Positions 11,196-22,600 of a stretch of DNA of 64,000 nt are shown here, one piece after another. Position numbers and translations under genes: made by a program. Source of the DNA: Hyperoplus lanceolatus. Lineage: Eukaryota > Chordata > Actinopteri > Uranoscopiformes > Ammodytidae. Each line of letters begins with the position of its first letter. Positions within the stretch are counted from its first letter, which is position 1. The stretch lies in the NCBI GenBank assembly GCA_026929865.2, contig CM049403.1:5317501-5381500 (forward strand), in the 5' to 3' direction. The notes beneath the pieces were generated by a model, which did no database searches, was not told the DNA's origin, and was given only the letters and a program-made list of their open reading frames with translations.

Positions 11196-13194
11196 CTTGA
11201 ATCAAATCATAACACATACACTCCTTATTAAAACTATCATTTTATCTCTGACTGACGAACAACTACTTCAGAGTAATGCGGAGATGAGTGATATAAATGA
11301 GAGGGATTATTATAGTTGTGCCTACTGTAATGTACAAATGACACCCCTTATATTTAATGTGGGTATCGTGTTATCTAGTGTGTGTTAGGAGCCAGGGCAA
11401 GAAGTGTCTGCAGTGCAACACCTATGTGTGGTGTCGATATGTGTAACATGTAGCAAGTTAACACTTCAAGACATGTCTGCCTTTGTTCCCTGTGACAGCT
11501 AAATCAGAGGCAATGCACTTATAACAAACTGCCGTCTATAATTATATTTGACCCAATATTATAGTTTTAACAACTCCTAAAACATTGACAGCCTAATAAT
11601 GATGTAGTAGCAGCTCATATCAATTAATAAACCTTCCCTTTAGTAATTGTTTGAAATTTTGCGAGATATGACGATCTTTCTGATGACAGTTAGATGAGAA
11701 GATGGATATCCCTCTGATGTCTGCACGCTGAATATAAATCAACGGCTAGCAACCATTGAGCTAGGATTAAACAGGAACTAAGAGCTAGCCTGGCTCTGTC
11801 CAATGGTAACATCATTAAAACACTAAAACTTTAGCTTTAGTATGGATTAAACAAAGCAGTTTTGTTCACCATCGGCATGTTACCAAAATGTATCTGATAT
11901 TAACACATTACCTCATTGCAACACATCTGCGGTCTCTCTTCATGGACTATTATTTTAAATTTTTTTTACTTCCGCTTTACCAAAATTCCTTTAATAGCTA
12001 CTTTAATCTCTATGCTTATCTAAAATAATAAGAAGAGATAAACTAAAATAAAATAATCTAGAAAACACATACTGACATATCTATCATACAGACATAAGAG
12101 TGTCAATTTTTCTCATCTTACCATCAGCAAGAAACTCAATAAATGTATTTCCCCAAATACCCCAAAACAGGAGTGTGTCTTTGTTCCCTCAGATTAATCA
12201 AATATAGAACTTCACCTGCTTTTCATGCATGTTTCAAAAAAAAATCTATGCGGGAAAAGTTTCATACTAATGAGGGAACATAGGGGCTGGTCCCTTAAAT
12301 GAAAGTTATTGATAGAAAACATGTCATATAGGTCAGTGCTCTGTGCTAGATTGCCTTTTGCACTCACAGCAGTTAGTGGAGGGACTTTCCCCCTAAATTA
12401 GTGCACTTCCTCTTGAGCCCCTGGGTTCACATGGATGATCATGTACTTACTGTTCCTGTACCAACACAAACATGAATAAAACATAAAGAACCATTCAAAT
12501 AGCTGACGTCACATCCTCTGAACTAAACCAAAAAAAAGCCAATAAAGCACACAATGTTGTTCTTTCTGCTGTAAGGTTGATTCAAAAACGTTCTCTATCC
12601 CTGCTGCCCATGATTTTAGCGTATACGGGTCCTAATGGTGTTGCAGGCAGCAGGAGTGACTCGTATGCCTAATGGCAGAGAGTCAGTGTGAAGAGACAGA
12701 AAGCCAATGTTTTTCCGTGTGCTATAGACATAATTGAAAAGCGCTGAATGAAAACATCAGTCAAAGCTGTGCTCTCCTATCCTTTTTTATAAATCATTAC
12801 TCCCTGATTATTGTAGCAGATCAGTATCTACCCCTCCAGAGGAAGGCACTATGAATGGTTCTTGAATGTCCTTGGATTTTTTCCATCCAATGGTATTTGA
12901 CTGATGGCTGGATAATTAGCGGCCCATTCTCTACGACACGCGGGCATCCACCCTTGATTGAGACGTTTTCTGGCAGCGGTGCTCGAGCAAAGCACATTTC
13001 TTCTTTGTCTTCCTATAGTTATTATAGCACACAGTCCATCCTGTTTGCCTGCCCCCCTGTGTCCATATAGGGAATCAGTAATGTGATATATCCACACAGC
13101 CGAAGTCCCAGAGGCAGGGCCCTCTGCTCGGCACACAGGCCTAATAGGCAGAGGTACACTGTCCACACCTTTTTTAGTTTTATCCCGGGATGAG
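11196..13194. other. Region downstream of gabrg3; MITE fragment near its left part
   Basis: The segment 11,640-11,910 contains GTTAGATGAGAAGATGGATA, GCTAGCAACC and GCCTGGCTCTGTCCAATGGT, the same widespread fish MITE type as at 4146-4713. The rest (12,300-13,190) shows no repeat or coding structure and could be intergenic or part of the gabrg3 3' UTR. Confidence 0.4.
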
Positions 13195-13200
13195 TTTATT
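13195..13200 (-). promoter_or_regulatory. Candidate gabrg3 polyadenylation signal
   Basis: On the minus strand AATAAA occurs 66 bases after the TAG stop. It is the nearest canonical signal. Use is not shown; distal signals such as 7196-7201 also exist. Confidence 0.3.
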
Positions 13201-13265
13201 AGGTGATTACCTTTTTCAAGTCTCCTTTGAAGTTCTCCTGTTAGTGTGTCCAAACACAAGCCATG

Positions 13266-13544
13266 CTAAAGGTAGAGATAGCCCACCCAGTAGACGATGT
13301 TGAAGAGCAAGAAGGAGGTGGGGAAAAAGACCCGCGAGTATGCGTCCAGCTCCAGGAGTTCTATGTGCAGGCGTCCCTTCCTCCAGCCGCCTCCTTTACA
13401 CTCCTCGAAGCAGCAGAAGAAGCTCTGGCAGTCCTTCCCGTCCAGACACTCGTAGTCACAGCTGTCCTCAAAGTCCTGCCAGTACAGGGAGTTGTTCAGG
13501 GCCACCACAGTGTGCGGAGGCCTCACATCCAGGACAGAGTAGTT
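13266..13544 (-). CDS. gabrg3: gabrg3 exon 9 (last): intracellular loop and TM4
   Basis: It begins after CTCCCCTCAG in phase 0 and encodes 92 residues to TAG. It holds the second half of the cytoplasmic loop, with the gamma-specific cysteine-rich motif [18 protein letters not shown]; in gamma-2 the matching cysteines are palmitoylated. The fourth membrane helix follows ([20 protein letters not shown]). The acceptor's pyrimidine tract directly abuts a LINE tail (13,552-13,621). The C terminus ends right after TM4, as in the family. Confidence 0.96.
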   Translation of the reverse strand, partial: NYSVLDVRPPHTVVALNNSLYWQDFEDSCDYECLDGKDCQSFFCCFEECKGGGWRKGRLHIELLELDAYSRVFFPTSFLLFNIVYWVGYLYL

Positions 13545-16500
13545 CTGAGGGGAGAGGCAAGGCAAGTTTATTTATATAGCACAATTCAGACACAAGGCCA
13601 TTCAAAGTGCTTTACAGGGGAACGATTAAAATACATGATACACATTAAATTATTTAGGGTGTCCCACTTCTTGTGGTCAGATTTAGCCCGCTTAAAAAAA
13701 TACCCAGGATGCCTGCCTACTACATCCGGTCGGAATGTTTTAAAGTGTTGAAATCAGCATGCGACAGTCTCATCAGAAGACACATCAGCTCAACCCTGAA
13801 ATACTTCTCTCACTTCTGCAAATGAAGGCATCACCTCCATCTAGCACTGAATCACTTTAAAACTATTTTTTGACGAGTTCACTATTAAGTGGAATTTGAA
13901 GGAAATATAATTGATTTGATTTTAAAAGAAAAAACTGATCACATGGGCCAACCCACCGATCTTTTTGGTTCCAGGCATCTGTGTTTGCGAGCGCTGTTTG
14001 AAAAGTAATTTAACGTGGCGTACTCCATCAGAGCAGCAAAGACAAACAGGAAGCAGATGGTGACAAAAAGGTCCATGGCGGTGATATAAGACACTCTGGG
14101 TAGCGACGTCCTGGCCACACTACTGAGAGTGGTCATTGTCAGCACTGTGGTTATGCCTAAAAGGGATGCAAGAGAAGGACACACTTAGCTTAGGCAATGC
14201 TCACTGGTTAGAATGAAAATACACAAGGTCATGTCCTTACAATTCAAATGTCAACGTTGTTTTATTTTGGTTAGCACTTTGTGATCTTGTTACGAAAAGT
14301 GCCTTATAAATACAGTTGTTCACAGACGTGAGGACTGTTCCTTGAGCATTTTTGATATGACTTGAACACTTATGAACACTTTCCGCCACTCCCGTTCCCT
14401 CGTCCATAGGCATTACATAGAAACGCGAAAAAAAAAAAAAACATCAAAACATCTGTGACTGTTTCACTGAGGTTCCCATGGTAACAAGCTGGCCCCCGTC
14501 TATTTCAGGCAAACATCTCCCGCTTTTCCTTTAGCCTCTGCTTGGCACAGTGATTACACTTAGCCTACCTGCCTTCTGCCGCACGCCGCTGTGGCACACA
14601 CTCAAGAGCTTCTGCACTGAACAACAGGACAGGTTTGACGAGGGGAAAACCTCTTGAAAGCATTGTATCTGTACTGACTGCTGTCTATGCTGTATATGAA
14701 TTGTCAAGGTTGTAAGGTCAAGATTCAAAATTTCTGCTGAGTACATGCAAACAGAATTCAACATAAGGCCTGTTTCTCATTAGGTCTTAACAGTGTTGAA
14801 CTCTAGGAGAGGCCACCGCAAGCATTGGTTTGCTTCCGCCAAAGTTTCCACTGTGTGAGTGCTTCCCTAAAAAAATGAAGCCCTTAAGTGTGTGAGCTAA
14901 ATTAATGATCGTACTTGTCTGTTATTAAGGCTCAAACTTGAGCAGAAAGGTTTACAGTCACTGTCCTATCCCTTTCTTCACTTTATCTTTACTCCCACAC
15001 TGGCCTGGTTTCGACCCCAGTACTCTTACAATCAGATGTGATCCAGTCATTACCTGTTCATTCTTTCTCCTGATTTGCATGGGACTGATACCGATGCTTT
15101 AAAGCAAAGATAACTGATGATTAATAGCCCTCATTTTTTCATTTTCTACCCTTTTTGGCTTTCCTAAGTTGTGAATGCAAAGTTATTGAACACAGTGGCT
15201 CTGAGCAGATGACGCAACAGCATGGCAAAGTGGACAGAAAGAGGAGCGGGTGGTGCCATGTTTTAGCTACTCTGGGTCACCTGTGAGGGAGGGTATAATA
15301 ATGTAATGTTCCTGGGTGAAAATCACAGGTTCAAACACGGTATTCAGGAGTCAGAAAACATCATTCCAAACAAAGCTAGCTCAGTACTTTGCACTTGTAC
15401 CGTTCAAAAGAGGCACATATACACTCTCTATATTTCTTTGCAAATTCAGTATAAAAGAAATTGCCATACTTAAACTAGCATTAAAAAAAATGTATGATTT
15501 AAAGGCCTGTGAAATGACAACCTCACCCCGACATGTGATTTAATGAATACAAATTTGAAAGAAAAAAAAACGGATGAATGAAAAACCATTACCTTCACCC
15601 AAATGTTCCACAGGACCGCACAACAACAAACAAAGAGGCGTGCGAAAAATAGAAAATAGCAAATAGAAAAAGCAGATGGAGTGAATCAAGTTAAGTGACA
15701 AACACTCAGTCCTGCAGTTAGAGATAACAGCACGTCAAGATGGAGCATACGTAAAGAAAAGAAAAAACATGATTAAAGTATGCAGATGGAACAGCTCAAA
15801 AGGTAGGACCCAATAGAGATGAAACCCATATGAGGATATTTCCAATCATCTCAACAAGAGTGAGTTTAAAGACAATACAAAAGCGAATTCCCCTATGGTA
15901 CCTAAAGCCGTTCTGGCTGGCGTGGCGTCTTTTTTGATCCAGAAGGAAACCCAGGAGAGGACCACGGTGAGGATGCAGGGGATGTAGGTCTGGATGGTGA
16001 AGTAGCCCATCCTCCTCCTCAGGTCAAAGTACACTGTCATCACCACATAGTCACCTGGTATGAGAAGTATGCAAATGACTCTGAGGGTAAAACATTTGCT
16101 AAATATAGGGGGGGGGGGCGCTTGTGGTGTAGTGGTTAGAGCGTCCCCCCCAGAGGCTCAGGCCTAGCAGCAGACCCAGCTTCGAATCCGAGACGGGTCA
16201 GTTCTCTGCATGTCTTCCCCTCTCTGCCCCATTTCAACTGTGTCTCTCCAAAGCTGTCTAATAAAGTAAAATATTCCCCCGAATAAATAAATAAATAAAT
16301 AAATAAATAAAGAGGCAAATAACCCAAACTAAACAAATACAAACAATACAATTATAGAGTTGATCAAATGATAAACACAACTTCACATACGGGTGCTACT
16401 GACACTCAGTACTATCAACAACACACACATATTGATGAGGACATCAATATGCAGCAGACAGATCCAAACCTGCTGTAGTCTTGATTATGTCCGTAGTGTT

Positions 16501-16624
16501 CCTCAGGCCCATGAAATCAAACTGGTAGAGACGCCAGGACTTTTGGTCAGACGCCTCCACAGAGTTCTTCTTCCACCTGTACATCATCTCATCTCTAGGG
16601 TATCCATCTGCAATTACACAGAGC

Positions 16625-16663
<39 letters not shown>

Positions 16664-19600
16664 ACCCTCAGCGCTACACGGCACATCTTCATGATGGATA
16701 CCCCACGCCGCAGACTGACCTAGGGCCAACCAGAGCTACATTTGTCTTGTGCTGGAGGTTAGGCTAATGAAAAAGACAAGTTTGGAATGAAGACAGAGGC
16801 AGAGGGAAAGTCGAATAAATGAAAGCTTTGGTTCAGTAATGTACTGAATCCATCTTGATGCTGAGCCTGACCTTCACACACACAGCCAGAGAGTGCTTTT
16901 ACGATCCATCACCCTAGGGTTGATGATGGGTTCATGATTCCATTTCCGCTTTGGTGTTGCTCTGGCCTGAATCTGACACGTGATCAGTTTCAGGAGAAAA
17001 GCAAACAACAAAATGATGATCTTGCCTTGTAATAATTTGATGTTTAACGACTTTCAATTAACAAAGACAACTGTGAGGCAAGAACAAGCTCAAACTGCTA
17101 ACTGTTTTCATTACAGGCTTGATGAATGATTGCCATAAACAATAGAATAGATTTTTTTTATTACCTCTATTACTCTTTTAAATCTGGACGTAAATTATCA
17201 AGTTTGAAGATGTTTAAACTAGATTTGTATTAGCCGTCGAGTCGTTTTTGCTTGTCCTGCAGACACAGAGAAATCCTACTCAATAAAAAATTCTGACCAC
17301 CTGTAACATGTAAATCTAATATACGCTCCACTTTTGGCTCTATTTTTGGCGTCTCAACCACTTGTTTTGTCACATGCTTCACTATCTGATCCGTCTGCCT
17401 GCCATTTGGTGCTGTGCAGGTAGCTCTGAAAAGCAGAGGGAAACTGGCAAAATTGGATGGTAATTCTCAGTGGCGTCATCAATATAAGCCACATAATATA
17501 TAATATAACCACATTACAATCATATGATTCCAAGTTCAAATAAGAAATATTGAATTTTGAAAGTTTTTTCCACATTGTTAATCTTGAAAACAAAAAGTTT
17601 TTGTTGATGAGTTGACAAAAATAGTTACATTTTCCTTAATGGCACATCCTAAGTAGCCTATACATTCATTTAGAATTGTGACTTAGGAGTCGTATGTTTC
17701 AGAGGAAACGTGTCACATGTCTTACTGTAATTAGTCTATCATCATCATCTTTTATTATTAGACTCAAGGTCCATTTAAAAAACATACAATACAAGAAACA
17801 CACACATAAATAAATGTGTATAATAGGCTGTTTCGGTACATACCGCTCCCATCATGTCTGTCCCTTCCACTATATTTCATATTTGCATTTAAATCAGTTG
17901 ATTATTCCCCCCTCCCCCCATAGACATTAAAAATAAGCACATCTGACTTCATCCGAAAAAGCGAGACGTCGTCATGGAAACCAGGGTAATGTCTGATGAT
18001 TTCCTCTTAGGTAAGGAAATGGCTATAATGGATCACAGCTGGAGGGGCTTTTTTGTACTTTTCCCTTAGTCTTTGAGACGCTCCCGTATGAGCAGCCACA
18101 AAGTCAGATTGTTCAAATGTTGCCATAGCTACCTGCATATAGCCTGTGTGAGGCTGTAAGGCTATGACATGTTGCTTCCCTATGATAGCTTTGCAAATAT
18201 TTTCTTGCGGATTTTGGATCATGGGAGTCATCGCATCTAAAGCACAGGTCCTCGGCAATGATAATATCTGCATTACTATATGTTGCAACTTGCATTGTTT
18301 ATTAGGTGAGTCCAAAATAAAAATCTATAATGGCTCAATACGAAATGAATAGCAATCAATCTGCTAATTATCTGCTATCTGTAATCTCCAAAATGCAGAC
18401 AGCCATGATTACAGATCATATGAATATAGGCCATTGGGCACAGGTATTTAAAGGCAGTGAATGCACTTGTACGTTCTGTACACATTAACATACTGTCTGA
18501 GTTTAGAGTTTCATTTCATAGAAAAAAATGGCACATTGCGACAAAGATCTTCTGTCACATAGCCATCATTTCCTCCCCTATTGCTTTAACAGATTAAAAC
18601 AACACTTTAACAAACAACGCTTCTCATTACAGTAAAGAAGGTGTACTTACAGCTGGAGAAGATGAGCGGACACGAATGTTCGTCCATGGGAAAATTGTGC
18701 AGCTGCAGCTGGCATTCTGCATTGATTGTCAGTCTGAAAAGAAATAAAGAATAATTTTGTGATTTATTTCTACTTTTTTTAGTACTCAAAATGAATATGA
18801 ATTATTTTTTTTCAGTCATTCAAAGTATCACATTTATAAAAAAGAATTGGTTGTGCAAGTATGTGGGCATGATGACATTTAAGCGAATTGATCCTGATAA
18901 GAAAAAAAAAATCACAAACTCTCAGCCTTGAGTGGGACAACTAAACAAAAAAAGACAACAGTGAGTGAAGATTGTGAAACATTTTTCTAAATCATTTTTA
19001 AAACACTGTTCCACAATGTTGCAAATATTGTATTATGGAGGGACTGCAGTGGACAGGTTGGTCAGGTCTCACTGGATGAACATGGTGTGAACAGCACTTT
19101 GAACTTGTTTTTAAGAAATTCACCACAGTCCATGACCGAATGGTTCTCTTCCTACCAGAGAACTAGCCTGGCACTGCCCATCTACATACTTCCGCTCAAT
19201 TTTCATTTCCCTTCAGTAGCCAGTCTGGGGCTGCGGTATATTGGTGGGTTCTATCCAGCCAGATTTCTGCCAGTCCAATCAGCGAACAGAAGTGGCTCAG
19301 AAACCGGCGCATGCCATACTTCACGGCCAAACGTTATGTGATTGGTTGGCAGATCCATAGTGGCACTGGGCAGATCCAATAGTTTTAAACTTCAACAGAC
19401 ACCCGTCTTCAATTGAGGTAAGGTTTGTCAATTGAGCGATTCCAGACCTTCTGTAAATGAAATGAAGTACGATGGTCTGGTAGAACCAGGCTAAATGAAG
19501 TACGATGGTCTGGTAGAACCAGGCTAAATGAAGTACGATGGTCTGGTAGAACCAGGCTAAATGAAGTACGATGGTCTGGTAGAACCAGGCTAAATGAAGT

Positions 19601-22600
19601 ACGATGGTCTGGTAGAACCAGGCTAAATGAAGTACGATGGTCTGGTAGAACCAGGCTAAATGAAGTACGATGGTCTGGTAGAACCAGGCTAAATGAAGTA
19701 CGATGGTCTGGTAGAACCAGGCTAAATGAAGTACGATGGTCTGGTAGAACCAGGCTAAATGAAGTACGATGGTCTGGTAGAACCAGGCTAAATGAGATAC
19801 GATGGTCTGGTAGAACCAGGCTAAATGAAGTACGATGGTCTGGTAGAACCAGGCTACGATGGTCTGGTAGGACCAGGCTAAATGAAGTACGATGGTCTGG
19901 TAGAACCAGGCTAAATGAAGTACGATGGTCTGGTAGAACCAGGCTAAATGAAGTACGATGGTCTGGTAGAACCAGGCTAAATGAAGTACGATGGTCTGGT
20001 AGAACCAGGCTAACAGAGAACTGCACAGCTGGAGCGCTCTACTGGCACCAAAGCAAAAGATTATTTGCTGTGATTGTGACCTTTTTTTGTTATACACACA
20101 ATAAATAATTGATCACATTAAAGTCCATTATAGTAGCTTTAATGTGTTATGAGTTATTGCTCATGCAGAAGCTCCAACCATTATCTGAATCCAGACTGTG
20201 AGAAAAAGGCTGCTTTAAAAAAACAATATTAGATATCATTGTAAACTGAGGTGGACACACTAAACGATACAAAACATCCAGGAGTGTAACCTTGGTCTTT
20301 TAGTGTTGAGCGATTGCTTTGTTCTGTGTAGAGCACGCCAGTATTGGTAGCTACAGCCCTGGTATGGTATGTCTATATCCTAAACTGGCAGAATTAACAT
20401 AAAATAAACTAACATTTTCCTTTAGTACATAACCGTATTTTGCAGAGGCGATTTAGGCTCCTTGTTAGGGGCGCTGAAGAAGCACACCTTTACAGTATTT
20501 TTTCTACATTCAACAATGTTAAGCTAGCATGCTGGTAAGGGGTCATAACTTGCCTTCAAATTCGATGAAGCTTTTTTGAAAAATTTAAATAGGCAAGATT
20601 ATTTTCAAAAAGGTCCATGAAACTCTCACATCAAGATATGTGAATGAGTCATATTTGGCTTTGGTAGGAGCCATGTCTGACACATGTCAGCCAGCTATAG
20701 CCAAAGTAAGTTTGCCCTTCCCTTTCTCTACACACTGTGGTAGTCTACTTTAACATTTTGGCATGAAAAAGGATTTGTCTAAAAGCTAATCACAAGAGCC
20801 CTTTCATGTTTGTTGATATGCCCTCATAGTAATCATTTTCAATGTTTTGACACTCACCTTTGTAAACTGAGTGATGGCTCTGTAGCTCAGCATTAGAGTA
20901 TGTTTTATCTGAATAGAGTCTTTCTAGACACTTACAATTCAGTGTTTCCCAAAGGGTGCCAGGCTCTGTGGATCGCCCATTGTATTTTGTTCACAGATTC
21001 TCGCAGTATCCTTGCATTAAAATGAAATACGAGATCCATGGGAGTAATATTCTTGATTGGAAAAATGCAATACAGACTTGAATGACTCTTTATCCCGCTT
21101 CCATTGACATCTAAGGCACTATTAGCATGGCCAGTCCTTAGAAAACCTTAAGAGGCCTGAGCAATTCACTGCTGCGCTCACTCTGTGTGAGAAGCATTGG
21201 TGTGACAATATGACATCCCATGCATCTTGATCTTTCCCATTGGCTTTTGCTATCATGATGATGTATCGACAAAACACACTCTTTACACACACACACACAT
21301 ACTCTTCCTTAGAAAAACAGTCCACCTCAATTAGCGTGAGTAGATTCTGGGGAAATCTGTCTGTGTGCAGTTCGCTTAAAGGCCAGCTGTCCCTTAAGAC
21401 TAAACAAACCTGTGGATGTAATTATGCAGCCAATAAGTTCTTCACCTCGAATTATAAACCAGTTAAGGGAAGCGAGTAACATTTCTTATCTCAGTGGGGG
21501 AAAGAAGAAGCAATAAGAGTGCCCTGACCTCTATTAAACATGATGAAACCGTTGGCCGCTTTCACACATCAGCCAAAATGAACAAGTCTAAAGAAATTAG
21601 CCAGACGCTTTGATAAATCCACACTTTGTCTTCACGGAAAAAACAAACCAAGACAACATTAAAAGAGAGTGTGTCCAAAGAAAAACTACTGAAATGTTCA
21701 AGAGTGGACAGGAAGAAATGTGATGTCATTCCGGTGTGATCTTTAAACCTCATTAAAGCATGAGAACTGGGACAATACCATGCATGTGGAAGAGGCACAG
21801 TTATCACAAAATGTCATCTCTGTTTACCGCAGCCAAGCCAGCGCACAATTAATACCCAATGACATTTCTTTGTCTCTCTCTCCATGCCATCAGCGGATAT
21901 TACTTCTGAAAGTTTGCACGCTCCTCCTGCATACTCTCAATAGGAGGGAGAATCCGTCTGGGCTTTTGTTTGTGTCATGACTTGACTCATAGAGATGCTG
22001 TTACCTTTGTGTTCTGGCTGGAAAATGTGGAAAAATTGTGACAACACTCCAAAGCAAAGTTTCTCAGACTGACGTGAATTGAAAAGTAAAGCGCGACTAC
22101 ATCTTCCTTCCTAGGGCTATACAATCAACAGAGAGGTCCTTTAAACATTAGTAATTAAAAACCTGGAGATGTCTCCCAACATAAAGACGCTGCCAAAGAG
22201 ATTGAGGGCAGTGTTGAGATGCTTATTAGCGAAGGTGGCGTTTATATTAATGTCGAGTGCTCCAATTACAATGAGTGCTTTGGGGCATGAGGGTGGCTGA
22301 ATAAGTAAATTGGTCTTAAACCACAAGCAGGCAATGTGCACTTACAATTGGTAATGACAGGGGTGTAATTGCTTTTTTGGGGGTGAATATTCGCCTCACA
22401 AGTTATTTTGCATAGCGAATGACAACGCTCAAGTCTGAACGTATATAACCTGATTGGTTGATCAATACACTTTGTTGATACTAGGGAAGGGCGTAATTGG
22501 ACAACTGGGGAAATGAGGATTTAGGGAGGTTATTATTAGGAACCGTGTTGATACAGCTTTCAGATATGATATCCCATTAAATCAGATTATATATTTACTG

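Noticed and set aside
19460-20011. CRISPR array
   Set aside because: The repeats are directly tandem with no unique spacers and sit in vertebrate DNA.
19321-20097. 258- and 205-residue open frames with an 11-residue repeat
   Set aside because: They are by-products of the 33-bp tandem array (33 is divisible by 3), inside a MITE in a gabrg3 intron.
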